DNA of 21,543 bases from Pseudomonadota bacterium (GCA_023399465.1 JAEWPB010000047.1:1-21543); one strand, 5' to 3'; counted from the first letter of the stretch, positions 1 to 8,020 are shown. Translations and numbers: made by a program. Notes: a model not told the origin generated them from the letters alone.

Positions 1-145
1 CGCCGCAATCGCCCTCGGCGCAGCCTTCCTTGGTGCCGGTCAGGCGCTGCTCGAGCCTCAGGAAGTCGAGCAGCGTCGCCGTCGCCGAAACGGCCTCTAG
101 GCTTACCTCGGTATCGTTGAGGACAAAGCGGATGCGATCACTCAT
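1..145 (-). CDS. xdhA: Xanthine dehydrogenase small subunit, N-terminal fragment
   Basis: Only the first 48 codons are in the window; the gene runs off its left edge. The translation opens MSDRIRFVLNDTEV and reaches the 2Fe-2S ferredoxin-fold cluster loop, GCAEGDCG near residues 41-48, which carries the first two cysteines of the plant-type iron-sulfur site of XdhA (CxxxxCGxC). XdhA holds the 2Fe-2S centres and FAD domain of the molybdenum enzyme that oxidises hypoxanthine to xanthine and urate. The start is supported by AAGGGA at 151-156 with a 5-base spacer. It lies about 120 bases behind bdhA on the same strand. A bdhA-xdhA operon has been described in Sinorhizobium meliloti, so cotranscription is likely here. 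The identification rests on a short but very characteristic N-terminus. Confidence 0.85.
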   Translation of the reverse strand, partial: MSDRIRFVLNDTEVSLEAVSATATLLDFLRLEQRLTGTKEGCAEGDCG

Positions 146-265
146 GGCGTTCCCTTTTATATTCGCTTTGCCGCCCCCGGCGGGTTCCTCACTTTCCGGA
201 GACAGAAAACATCCGGCAATTCAATATTTTACTGCAATATTTCACGGACGAACAGCGGCTCGAGG

Positions 266-1042
266 CTACTGCGCCGTCCAGCCGCCGTCGATGGAAATGT
301 GGGTGCCGGTGATCTGCCGTGCGGCATCGCTGGCAAGGAAGATCGCCACCGCCGCGACCTCATGGACGGAAACGAATTCCTTGGTCGGTTGGAATTTCAG
401 CATCACTTCCGACTTCACCTGTTCCTCGCTGATGGCGCGGGCGCGGGCGGTATCCGGGATCTGCTTCTCGACGAGCGGCGTCAGCACATAGCCCGGGCAG
501 ATCGCATTGCAGGTGATCCCGGTTTCGGCAAGTTCCAGACCCGCCGTCTTGGTCAGTCCCATGATCCCGTGCTTGGCGGCGACATAGGCGGACTTGAAGG
601 GCGAGGCCACCAGCCCGTGCGCGGAGGCGATGTTGATGATGCGGCCATGGCCCTTCGCCTTCATCACCGGGATTGCCGCACGCATCGTGTGGAACGCGCT
701 CGACAGGTTGATGGCGATGATCTGGTCCCATTTGTCGACCGGGAAGTCCTCGATCTTCTCGACATGCTGGATGCCGGCGTTGTTGACGAGCACGTCGATG
801 CCGCCGAACTCGCGAACTGCCGTGGCGATCAGCTCGGCGATTTCATCGGGCTTCGTCATGTCGGCCGGATGGTAGATCGCGCTGGGCGCGCCGAGCGCCT
901 CGCAGTTCGCACGGGCGGCTTCGATTGCCTCCGGTGCCCCGAAGCCGTTCAGCACCACGTTGGCGCCATCCCGGGCGAAGGCCTCGGCGATCGCGAGGCC
1001 AATTCCGCTGGTCGAACCGGTGATGACGACCGTTTTTGCCAT
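266..1042 (-). CDS. bdhA: 3-hydroxybutyrate dehydrogenase (SDR family)
   Basis: Oxidises D-3-hydroxybutyrate to acetoacetate with NAD+, a cytosolic step in using polyhydroxybutyrate stores. The 258-residue protein is the usual length for the family. It shows the SDR nucleotide-binding glycine motif TGSTSGIG (residues 8-15), NNAG (87-90), and the catalytic set N112, S140, Y153 and K157 (YVAAK). The ending GGWTAQ and the residues Q92, H142, K150 and Q194, at the substrate-binding positions of bacterial hydroxybutyrate dehydrogenases, separate it from generic SDRs. The start at 1042 is preceded by GGGAGAG (1047-1053). An upstream in-frame extension to 1138 has no good ribosome site and adds residues that do not look like the family. 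It is the promoter-proximal gene before xdhA and is divergent from glpK. Confidence 0.95.
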   Translation of the reverse strand: MAKTVVITGSTSGIGLAIAEAFARDGANVVLNGFGAPEAIEAARANCEALGAPSAIYHPADMTKPDEIAELIATAVREFGGIDVLVNNAGIQHVEKIEDFPVDKWDQIIAINLSSAFHTMRAAIPVMKAKGHGRIINIASAHGLVASPFKSAYVAAKHGIMGLTKTAGLELAETGITCNAICPGYVLTPLVEKQIPDTARARAISEEQVKSEVMLKFQPTKEFVSVHEVAAVAIFLASDAARQITGTHISIDGGWTAQ

Positions 1043-1159
1043 GATGCTCTCCCGTAAAATGCGATATGCGTTCCATGCGCAGCAAAAGTGCCGAAGGTTA
1101 TGCCAAATTCGTGCGGTCTGGCAATTGTGTATTTCCACGCCTGGCGCCCGGATTTATTT

Positions 1160-1198
1160 GCGTTTTGTTTTCGTTTGACATTCGTTTTTGCATCGTAT
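1160..1198 (+). promoter_or_regulatory. Tandem 11-bp-spaced operator array, probably for a DeoR/GlpR-type repressor
   Basis: Four related hexamers begin at 1160 (GCGTTT), 1171 (TCGTTT), 1182 (TCGTTT) and 1193 (TCGTAT), exactly 11 bases apart, so all face one side of the helix. They overlap a TTGACA box at 1175-1180 and a possible TTGTAA -10 at 1198-1203 (17-base spacer) reading toward glpK. Tandem CGTTT-like direct repeats are typical of DeoR-family operators, and glycerol genes are often controlled by GlpR of that family. The regulator itself is not in the window, so its identity is inferred. The rest of the 319-base gap (1043-1361) holds the leaders of bdhA and glpK and nothing else I can recognise. 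Confidence 0.5.
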
Positions 1199-1346
1199 TG
1201 TAATTTTTGCAGTGAATATGGGACGAGCGTCGTCCGTCTGCCTGCTCCTGCTATCGGGGGTGGATTTTTGCATGAAGTTATGCCTCCATTCCTCGCGGGT
1301 TGCTGCGTTCTTTGTCCAGTCGCGATGACTGGCCAAAGGACGCATC

Positions 1347-1358
1347 AAGGGGGAGGAG
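1347..1358 (+). promoter_or_regulatory. Strong ribosome binding site of glpK
   Basis: AAGGGGGAGGAG ends three bases before the ATG at 1362, with the GGAGG core about 5-6 bases away. It fixes the glpK start. Confidence 0.7.
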
Positions 1359-1361
1359 TTC

Positions 1362-2855
1362 ATGGGCGGCTACGTTCTGGCGATCGATCAAGGCACGACC
1401 TCCAGTCGGGCGATCGTTTTCGATTCCCGCATGAAGGTGGTCGGCAGCGGCCAGAAGGAATTCACCCAGATCTATCCGAAATCCGGCTGGGTCGAGCACG
1501 ATCCGGAGGAAATCTGGGAGAGCGTCGCCTGGTCGGTCGACGAGGCGATCCGCACCGCCGGCGTCGAGCCGGCCGAAATCCATGCCATCGGCATCACCAA
1601 CCAGCGTGAGACCGTGGTCGTCTGGGATCGGGCCACGGGCAAACCGATCCACAATGCCATCGTCTGGCAGGACCGGCGCACCGCCGCCTATTGCGAAAAG
1701 CTGAAGAAGCGGGATCTCGAAAAGGTTTTCATGGCGAAAACCGGCCTGCTGCTCGATCCGTATTTCTCCGGAACGAAGCTTTCCTGGCTGCTTTCCCATG
1801 TGAAAGGCGCCCGGGCGCGGGCTGCCAAGGGCGAGCTTTGCTTCGGCACCATCGATACGTTCCTGATCTGGCGGCTCACCGGCGGGCGGGCCTTCGCCAC
1901 CGACGCCACCAATGCCTCGCGCACGCTGATGTTCAACATCGCCACCAACAGCTGGGACGACGAACTTCTGGCCATTCTCAACATCCCGAAGGCGATGCTG
2001 CCGGAGGTCAAGGATTGTGCCGACGACTTCGGCACCACCGACCCCGATCTCGTCGGCGCCGCGATACCGATCCTCGGCGTTGCCGGCGATCAGCAGGCCG
2101 CCACGATCGGCCAGGCCTGCTTCAATCCCGGCATGATGAAATCCACCTATGGCACCGGCTGCTTCGCCCTGCTCAACACCGGCGCCGACATGGTGCGCTC
2201 GAAGAACCGGCTGCTGACCACCATCGCCTACCGCCTCGACGGCAAGACCACCTATGCGCTTGAAGGCTCGATCTTCATCGCCGGCGCGGCGGTGCAGTGG
2301 CTGCGCGACGGGCTGAAGGTCATCCGCTTCGCATCCGACACCGGCGAGCTTGCGGCAAGCGCCGACGTTTCGCAGGACATCTATCTCGTTCCGGCGTTCA
2401 CCGGGCTTGGTGCCCCGCACTGGGATCCGGATGCCCGCGGCGCGATCTTCGGCATGACCCGCAACACCGGTCCGGCGGAATTCGCGCGCGCCGCACTCGA
2501 GGCCGTCTGCTACCAGACCCGTGACCTGCTCGATGCCATGCACAAGGACTGGAAGTCCAACGGCAAGGAAACGGTGCTGCGCGTCGACGGCGGCATGGTC
2601 GCTTCCGACTGGACGATGCAACGGCTGGCCGACCTGCTCGATGCGCCGGTCGACCGTCCGATCATTCTCGAAACCACGGCCCTCGGCGCCGCCTGGCTTG
2701 CGGGCAGCAAGGCGGGCGTATGGCCCGGGCAGATCGACTTCGCCCGTTCCTGGGCGCGTGACGAGCGTTTCGAGCCGCAGATGGACCAGAAGACCCGGAC
2801 CGGCAAGATCAAGGGCTGGCGCAAGGCGGTCAAGCGGACGCTCAGCGATCCCTGA
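1362..2855 (+). CDS. glpK: Glycerol kinase
   Basis: Phosphorylates glycerol to sn-glycerol 3-phosphate with ATP in the cytosol, trapping glycerol for catabolism or lipid synthesis. The 497-residue protein has the full FGGY-kinase layout. DQGTTSSR (residues 9-16) forms the phosphate loop. NQRE (80-83), W102, Y134 and D243 (GDQQ) correspond to the glycerol-binding residues of the E. coli enzyme. TYGTGC (262-267) and the later VDGGM segment belong to the ATP-binding half. A strong ribosome site sits just upstream. No other glycerol gene (glpD, glpF or a transporter) is in the window, so glpK appears to stand alone here, divergent from bdhA with the repeat array between them. Length and motifs are complete, with no sign of decay. 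Confidence 0.97.
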   Translation: MGGYVLAIDQGTTSSRAIVFDSRMKVVGSGQKEFTQIYPKSGWVEHDPEEIWESVAWSVDEAIRTAGVEPAEIHAIGITNQRETVVVWDRATGKPIHNAIVWQDRRTAAYCEKLKKRDLEKVFMAKTGLLLDPYFSGTKLSWLLSHVKGARARAAKGELCFGTIDTFLIWRLTGGRAFATDATNASRTLMFNIATNSWDDELLAILNIPKAMLPEVKDCADDFGTTDPDLVGAAIPILGVAGDQQAATIGQACFNPGMMKSTYGTGCFALLNTGADMVRSKNRLLTTIAYRLDGKTTYALEGSIFIAGAAVQWLRDGLKVIRFASDTGELAASADVSQDIYLVPAFTGLGAPHWDPDARGAIFGMTRNTGPAEFARAALEAVCYQTRDLLDAMHKDWKSNGKETVLRVDGGMVASDWTMQRLADLLDAPVDRPIILETTALGAAWLAGSKAGVWPGQIDFARSWARDERFEPQMDQKTRTGKIKGWRKAVKRTLSDP

Positions 2856-2863
2856 CCTTCGGC

Positions 2864-2877
2864 GGGCGGCAGCGCCC
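2864..2877 (+). terminator. Possible weak terminator hairpin after glpK
   Basis: GGGCG and CGCCC flank the loop GCAG, nine bases after the glpK stop, and are followed by AGAATTTAAT rather than a clear T run. The stem is short, so this is only a candidate. Confidence 0.25.
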
Positions 2878-2897
2878 AGAATTTAATGTGCCGCTCG

Positions 2898-2925
2898 TGT
2901 CGGCCTGGGCCGTACCTGTTCGTTC
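2898..2925 (+). promoter_or_regulatory. Candidate ECF42-type promoter
   Basis: TGTCGG (2898-2903), a 16-base spacer and TCGTTC (2920-2925) lie 22 bases before the DGPF gene. As I recall, ECF42 promoters have a TGTCGA-like -35 and a CG-containing -10, so this would fit autoregulation by the sigma factor encoded two genes on. The match is by eye and short; a housekeeping promoter is not excluded. Confidence 0.35.
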
Positions 2926-2947
2926 TTTGACAAGACGGGAGTGAGCC

Positions 2948-3322
2948 ATGCTGTACGCAATTCTCTGCTATAATTTCGAAGACGTCGTCTGCGCCTGGAG
3001 CAAGGAGGAGGAGGCGGTCGTCATGGAACGCCTTTCGGCGGTGCAGGTACCGCTTGCCAAGGCCGGCAAGCTCGGTCCGGTCGCGCGGCTGATGCCGACC
3101 ACCGCGGCGACGACGCTCAGAAAATCCAAGGGCGGCGAGCCGATCGTCATAGACGGCCCCTTTGCCGAGACGAAGGAACAGTTGCTCGGCTTCTACGTCA
3201 TCGACTGCACGTCGCTCGACGAGGCGCTCGACATCGCCAGGGACCTGGCCAAGGCCAATCCCGGCGGTGGCTCCTACGAGATCCGGCCGGTGATGGCATT
3301 CTTTCCCCAAGGGAACGTGTGA
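2948..3322 (+). CDS. YCII/DGPF-domain protein linked to an ECF sigma factor
   Basis: A 124-residue protein of the YCII-related (PCG1/DGPF) family, a small ferredoxin-like alpha-beta fold. The hallmark is IDGPFAETKEQLLGFYVID at about residues 68-86, including the name-giving DGPF (69-72). The N-terminus starts with the usual strand MLYAILCY. The biochemical function of DGPF proteins is unknown; they are typically encoded beside ECF42-type sigma factors, as here. The start is supported by GGGAG at 2937-2941. Its TGA shares one base with the ATG of the sigma factor, so the two are almost certainly cotranscribed and translationally coupled. It may modulate the sigma factor or be its main target; the sequence alone does not decide. 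Confidence 0.88.
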   Translation: MLYAILCYNFEDVVCAWSKEEEAVVMERLSAVQVPLAKAGKLGPVARLMPTTAATTLRKSKGGEPIVIDGPFAETKEQLLGFYVIDCTSLDEALDIARDLAKANPGGGSYEIRPVMAFFPQGNV

Positions 3323-4587
3323 TGACCGAACTCGCCTGGATCGAAGCGGCCCTGACGTCTGCCCGTCCCCAGGCGCTCGGCGCCCTGCTGCGCTATTTCC
3401 GCAATCTCGATATCGCCGAGGAGGCGTATCAGGAGGCCTGCCTGCGGGCGCTGCGCACCTGGCCGCAGAAGGGGCCGCCGCGCGACCCTGCTGCCTGGCT
3501 GATCTTCGTCGGTCGCAACAGCGGCATCGATACGCTGCGCCGCCAGGCGCGGCAGACCGACCTGCCGAGCGAAGAGGCGATTTCCGACCTGTCCGACGTC
3601 GAGGCGGTGCAGGCCGAGCGCATCGACGGGGCGCACTATCGCGACGATATCCTGCGGCTGCTGTTCATCTGCTGCCATCCCGACCTGCCGGCGACCCAGC
3701 AGATCGCGCTGGCCCTGCGGATCGTCTGCGGGCTTTCTGTCCGGCAGATCGCCCGCGCGTTCCTTGTCGGCGAAAGCGCCATGGAGCAGCGCATCACCCG
3801 CGCCAAGGCACGGGTTGCCAGTGGTGATGTGCCGTTTGATGCGCCCGACGCGATTGCCCGTTCCGAGCGGCTCGCGCAGGTCGCGGCAATGATCTACCTG
3901 GTGTTCAACGAGGGCTATTCCAATGCCGCTCCGGAAGGCGACGGCGTCGCGCTTTGCGAGGAGGCGATCCGCCTTGGCCGGTTGCTCCTCAGGATCTTTC
4001 CGTCCGAACCCGAGGTCATGGCCTTGCTGGCGCTGATGCTGATCCAGCATTCGCGTCTGGCGGCGCGGTTCGATGCCGATGGCGCCGTCGTCCTGCTCGA
4101 GGACCAGGATCGATCGCTGTGGAACCGGGAGATGATCAACGAGGCGCTGGCGCTCATTGACAAGGCCATCCGCCACCGCGCGCCGGGTGCCTACCAGATG
4201 CAGGCGGCAATCGCGGCACTCCATGCTCGCGCACCAACCGCCGAAGCGACCGACTGGGAGGAAATCGAGCTGCTCTACCAGGCACTTGAACGATTGCAGC
4301 CGTCGCCGGTCGTGACGTTGAACAGGGCGATTGCCGTGGCGAAGCTGCGCGGCGCAGCTGCCGCGCTCGACCTGATCGAACCATTGGGCGAGAAGCTGTC
4401 GGGCTATTTCTACTATCACGGCGTCCGGGGCGGGCTGCTGATGCAACTCGACCGGAAAGCGGAGGCGCGCGAGGCCTTTTCGCGGGCGATCGCGCTTGCC
4501 AACACGCCGGCGGAGGCGGCGCATATCCGCCAGCACATCGACCGCCTTTCGGCCTCGCCCGAGAGCATGGCGGCGCGCGGCAAATAA
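3322..4587 (+). CDS. ECF42-type RNA polymerase sigma factor with long C-terminal extension
   Basis: A 421-residue sigma factor, about twice the length of a plain ECF sigma. Region 2 spans roughly residues 15-75, including AEEAYQEACLRALRTWP and RNSGIDTLRRQ. Region 4 spans about 110-165, with the helix-turn-helix LSVRQIARAFLVGESAMEQR. From about 185 to the end is a helical extension with tetratricopeptide-like character, including the conserved YQMQAAIAALHA and LNRAIAVA segments. This layout plus the preceding DGPF gene is the signature of group ECF42, whose extension is thought to control activity in place of an anti-sigma factor; no anti-sigma gene is present. The ATG at 3322 overlaps the upstream TGA (TGATG); an adjacent GTG at 3319 would add one residue. 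AAGGGAA at 3309-3315 is the ribosome site. Confidence 0.9.
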   Translation: MTELAWIEAALTSARPQALGALLRYFRNLDIAEEAYQEACLRALRTWPQKGPPRDPAAWLIFVGRNSGIDTLRRQARQTDLPSEEAISDLSDVEAVQAERIDGAHYRDDILRLLFICCHPDLPATQQIALALRIVCGLSVRQIARAFLVGESAMEQRITRAKARVASGDVPFDAPDAIARSERLAQVAAMIYLVFNEGYSNAAPEGDGVALCEEAIRLGRLLLRIFPSEPEVMALLALMLIQHSRLAARFDADGAVVLLEDQDRSLWNREMINEALALIDKAIRHRAPGAYQMQAAIAALHARAPTAEATDWEEIELLYQALERLQPSPVVTLNRAIAVAKLRGAAAALDLIEPLGEKLSGYFYYHGVRGGLLMQLDRKAEAREAFSRAIALANTPAEAAHIRQHIDRLSASPESMAARGK

Positions 4588-4802
4588 TTCGGGCCTTCCG
4601 GGCAATGGTCGCTCTGCTGCCGTCTGGCCGGCGCAATTTCGCCATGCGGACCGCTCTTAATCGTCCTATCTCGGCGAACACAGCGTTCAGCGCCTGAGCG
4701 TTTGCATGGGGCTGTCGTCGTTACTATGTGTTGGACTCGTCCCGGAGAATTCTCGGTCGGATCCGATGGAAGAGGCGGCGCAGTAAGGAGTACCGAACGC
4801 TT

Positions 4803-5861
4803 ATGGAACTTGGTCTTTATACCTTCGCCGACGTCGATCCGTCTGCTGTTGCAAAGGGGCCGGAAGCGGCCCGAAGACTGGCAAACCTGATCGAGGAGAT
4901 CGAACTGGCCGATCAGGTCGGGCTCGATGTCTTCGGCCTCGGCGAACATCACCGGCCGGACTATGCGGCGTCGTCGCCGGCGACCATCCTTGCTGCCGCG
5001 GCGGTGCGGACGAAGAACATCCGGCTGACGAGCGCGGTGTCGGTGCTGAGCTCGGACGACCCGGTCCGGGTTTTCCAGCAGTTTGCGACCGTCGACCTCC
5101 TGTCCGGCGGCCGGGCCGAAATCATGGCCGGACGCGGTTCCTTCATCGAATCCTTTCCGCTCTTCGGCTACAAGCTCGAAGACTACGACCAGCTTTTCGA
5201 GGAGAAGCTGGACCTGCTGATGGCGATCCGCGAAAGCGAGGTGGTGACCTGGGCGGGCGAGATGCGCGCACCGATCAACGGGCGCGGCGTCTATCCGCGT
5301 CCGCTGCAGGATCCGCTGCCGCTTTGGATAGCGGTCGGCGGCACGCCGCAGTCCGTCGCGCGTGCCGGCGCCATGGGCCTGCCGCTCGCCATTGCCATCA
5401 TCGGCGGCGAGCCGCGTCGTTTTGCACCGCTGTTCGATATCTACCGCGAGGCGGCACGGCGCGCAGGGGAGGATCCGGGCAAGCTCAAGACCAGCATCAA
5501 CGTCCACGGTTTCATCGCCGATACCGCGGAGAAGGCAGGGGACCAGTTCTACGGTCCGCAGGCCGAAGTGATGAACCGCATCGGCCGCGAACGTGGCTGG
5601 CCGCCGACCAGCCGTGCGCAGTTCGATCTCGCGCGAGGGCCGAACGGCGCGCTGTTCCTCGGTGATCCGGAAATGGTGGCCGAAAAGATCGTCGCCCACC
5701 ACAAGCTGTTCCGCAATGACCGCTTCCTGCTGCAGATGGCGATCGGACTGATGCCGCACGAACAGATCATGCGCGGCATCGAGCTCTACGGCACGAAAGT
5801 GGCCCCTCTGGTCAGAAAGGCATTGACTGAGGCCGGCAACGGCGCGAAAGCCTCCGTCTGA
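4803..5861 (+). CDS. LLM-class flavin-dependent oxidoreductase (luciferase-like)
   Basis: A 352-residue protein of the bacterial luciferase-like TIM-barrel family, whose members use reduced FMN or F420 to oxidise small molecules. Features are the N-terminal strand MELGLYTFAD, the conserved GLGEHHRPDY (residues 45-54), the segment around TKNIRLTSAVSVLSSDDP (70-87) and FQQFATVDLLSGGRAE (91-106). The substrate cannot be told from the sequence. I chose the ATG at 4803, with AAGGAG at 4785-4790 (a rather long 12-base spacer), because an in-frame start at 4728 would add a basic stretch unlike the family. The 215-base gap after the sigma factor shows no convincing terminator or promoter. map follows 74 bases later on the same strand, but no functional link is evident. 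Confidence 0.85.
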   Translation: MELGLYTFADVDPSAVAKGPEAARRLANLIEEIELADQVGLDVFGLGEHHRPDYAASSPATILAAAAVRTKNIRLTSAVSVLSSDDPVRVFQQFATVDLLSGGRAEIMAGRGSFIESFPLFGYKLEDYDQLFEEKLDLLMAIRESEVVTWAGEMRAPINGRGVYPRPLQDPLPLWIAVGGTPQSVARAGAMGLPLAIAIIGGEPRRFAPLFDIYREAARRAGEDPGKLKTSINVHGFIADTAEKAGDQFYGPQAEVMNRIGRERGWPPTSRAQFDLARGPNGALFLGDPEMVAEKIVAHHKLFRNDRFLLQMAIGLMPHEQIMRGIELYGTKVAPLVRKALTEAGNGAKASV

Positions 5862-5935
5862 CAACACAAAAGGCGCGAATGCGAGGTCGATCCTGGCGCC
5901 GGGCAACCGGCACAGCGCGCAATCCGGATATAGCT

Positions 5936-6688
5936 ATGGTCATTTCCTCTGAAGAAGAGTTGGCGAAACTGAAGGAAATCGGGCGGATCTGCGCCACCGC
6001 CCTGAAACAGATGAGCGAGGCGCTCGAGCCGGGGATCACCACCCTCGAACTCGACCGGATCGGCCGCAAGATCCTCGAGGACGCCGGCGCGCAGTCTGCG
6101 CCGGAGTTCTGCTACCAGTTTCCCGGCGCCACCTGCATCAGCGTCAACGAGGAAGTCGCGCACGGCATTCCCGGCGATCGCGTGATCAAGGCCGGTGACC
6201 TCGTCAATATCGACGTTTCCGCGGTGAAGGACGGCTTCTTCTCCGACACCGGCGCATCCTTTGCCGTGCCCCCGGTCAAGCCGAAGATCGAAAAGCTCTG
6301 CCGCGACGGCAAGCGGGCCCTGTGGACCGGCCTTAATCAGGTCAGGAGCAACCAGCCGCTCGCCAACATCGGCAACGCGGTCGGCGCATTTGCCGCGAAG
6401 AACCGCTATACGCTGATCACCAACCTGGCGAGCCACGGCATCGGCCGGTCGCTGCACGAGGAACCCGGCGAGCTCGCGACCTGGCCGGATCCCGATGAGA
6501 CCCGCATCATGACCGAAGGGCTGGTCTTCACCGTCGAGCCGTTCCTCTCGCTTGGCGGCACCTGGGCGGAAGATGGCGACAAGGATACCTGGACGCTCTA
6601 CAGCGATCCGAGCGCGCCGACCGTGCAGTTCGAGCATACGATCGTCTGCACCCGCAACGGTCCGATGGTGCTGACGCTGGCCGACTGA
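5936..6688 (+). CDS. map: Type I methionine aminopeptidase
   Basis: Removes the initiator methionine from nascent proteins. The 250-residue protein has the pita-bread fold motifs with all expected residues: H76 (AHGIPG), metal ligands D93 and D104 (NIDVSAVKDGFFSDTG), H167 (SHGIGR), H174 (LHEEP), E201 (FTVEP) and E233 (QFEHTIV). It should therefore be catalytically competent. I start at 5936 (MVISSEEEL), where the family-like sequence begins, although the ribosome site is weak. An ATG at 5879, with AAAGG just upstream, would add 19 arginine-rich residues and cannot be excluded. Nothing around it suggests a translation operon, so it may be a second copy beside a housekeeping map elsewhere; that is inference. 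Confidence 0.92.
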   Translation: MVISSEEELAKLKEIGRICATALKQMSEALEPGITTLELDRIGRKILEDAGAQSAPEFCYQFPGATCISVNEEVAHGIPGDRVIKAGDLVNIDVSAVKDGFFSDTGASFAVPPVKPKIEKLCRDGKRALWTGLNQVRSNQPLANIGNAVGAFAAKNRYTLITNLASHGIGRSLHEEPGELATWPDPDETRIMTEGLVFTVEPFLSLGGTWAEDGDKDTWTLYSDPSAPTVQFEHTIVCTRNGPMVLTLAD

Positions 6689-6780
6689 TGCGTGCGGGTT
6701 GATATTGCCTGTCCCGCCGCAATCTTGTCGCGAACAGGATTGCGGCTGTGCCAAGCACCTGCAATAAGGCGGTCATGCGC

Positions 6781-7959
6781 ATGACCGCCCCAGATACCCG
6801 TGACAATCTCTTCTCGATCGGCCTTGCCGGGGCGCTGGCGATGGCTGCCGCCATGGGCTTCGGGCGGTTCTCCTTCACGCCGATCCTGCCCGGCATGATG
6901 ACCGGGCTGGGGCTGTCGCCGGGCGATGCCGGCCTGATCGCTGCCGGCAATTTTACCGGATACTTCGTCGGCGCTGTGGTCTCGGCCTATGGCTGGGCCT
7001 CGGGGCGGGAGCGTCTGGTGGCCATGCTGGCGCTTCTGGCGACGAGCGCTCTGCTTGCGGCAATGGCGGCGACGAGTTCCGTTGCGGCCTTCACCGTCAT
7101 CCGGTTCCTTGCCGGCATAGCCAGCGCCTTCGCGATGGTCTTTTCTTCCTCCATCGTGCTCGCCCATGCGGCGGCTGCCGGAAGCGACCGCGTGCCGGCC
7201 AGCCATTTCGGCGGGGTAGGCGTCGGCATCGCGCTGTCTTCGCTGATGGTCGCTGCGATCGCGTTCCTGTCGCCCGGCAACCCCGACGACTGGCGGCTGG
7301 ACTGGCTGGTCGGAGCGGCAATTACGGTCGCGGCAACGATCGCGGTCTGGCATCTGCTGCCGGCGGGACCGCCGCGCAGCCACCAGCCGGCGAACGAGCC
7401 CCCGCTGATATGGGGCGCGCCGCAACTGCTGACGACGCTTTCCTACGGTCTCTTCGGCTTCGGATACGTGATCACCGCGACATTCCTGGTGACGATGGCG
7501 CGCATGGCTGACGCGGGCGAGGTGGTCGAGTTTCTCTGCTGGCTGATTGCCGGTCTGACGGCCGCGGTTTCGATCATCGCCTGGCGCCCGGTTCTGCTGC
7601 GCGGCGGGCTGGCGGTCGCCTACATGGCGGGGTGCGTGGTCGAGGCGGCCGGTGTCGTCGCCACCGTGCTGTTGCCGGCTGCCGTCGCTCCGCTGGTCGG
7701 CGGCCTGCTCTTCGGTGCGACCTTCATGATGATCACCGCCTATGGCCTGCAGATCGGCCGCAGGCTTTCGCCGCAAAGCCCGCGACGGGCGCTCGCCTTC
7801 ATGACTGCGGCTTTCGGAATCGGCCAGATCATCGGGCCGCTGGTGGCCGGCGCCATGGCCGATGCGACGGGCAGTTTCGCCGCGCCGACGCTGCTTGCCG
7901 CCGCTGTTCTCGTCGTCAGCGCGCTGCTGGTTCTGCCTGTGGCGCGGCGCATCGGCTGA
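6781..7959 (+). CDS. MFS transporter, YbfB/YjiJ family
   Basis: A roughly 392-residue integral membrane protein with about twelve hydrophobic segments and short loops, consistent with a major facilitator permease. The opening segment with GFGRFSFTPILPGMM (about residues 27-41) followed by LGLSPGDAGLIAAGN resembles the YbfB/YjiJ (MFS_4) family, whose substrates are generally unknown. Several starts are possible: GTG 6748, ATG 6775 and ATG 6781. AAGGCGG at 6766-6772 has a sensible 8-base spacer only to 6781, so I chose that. It lies 92 bases after map on the same strand. A perfect 7-bp hairpin overlaps its stop codon. The export or import direction and the substrate cannot be read from the sequence. 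Confidence 0.85.
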   Translation: MTAPDTRDNLFSIGLAGALAMAAAMGFGRFSFTPILPGMMTGLGLSPGDAGLIAAGNFTGYFVGAVVSAYGWASGRERLVAMLALLATSALLAAMAATSSVAAFTVIRFLAGIASAFAMVFSSSIVLAHAAAAGSDRVPASHFGGVGVGIALSSLMVAAIAFLSPGNPDDWRLDWLVGAAITVAATIAVWHLLPAGPPRSHQPANEPPLIWGAPQLLTTLSYGLFGFGYVITATFLVTMARMADAGEVVEFLCWLIAGLTAAVSIIAWRPVLLRGGLAVAYMAGCVVEAAGVVATVLLPAAVAPLVGGLLFGATFMMITAYGLQIGRRLSPQSPRRALAFMTAAFGIGQIIGPLVAGAMADATGSFAAPTLLAAAVLVVSALLVLPVARRIG

Positions 7960-7972
7960 GGCTCTGCCTCAG
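7956..7972 (+). terminator. Hairpin overlapping the MFS stop codon
   Basis: CTGAGGC (7956-7962), loop TCT, GCCTCAG (7966-7972): a perfect 7-bp stem including the TGA stop. No T run follows (GCTTGACACTTTCC), so it may be a weak terminator or an mRNA 3'-end stabiliser. A TTGACA immediately downstream (7975-7980) could be part of a promoter for bacA, but I see no good matching -10. Confidence 0.35.
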
Positions 7973-8020
7973 GCTTGACACTTTCCGGTGAGACTGATGA
8001 TCGAGCTTTTTGCACCGTTA

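Noticed and set aside
1278..2621. Long open frame antisense to glpK (447 codons)
   Set aside because: It lies wholly opposite a clear glycerol kinase and resembles no protein family; GC-rich genes often leave such antisense frames open.
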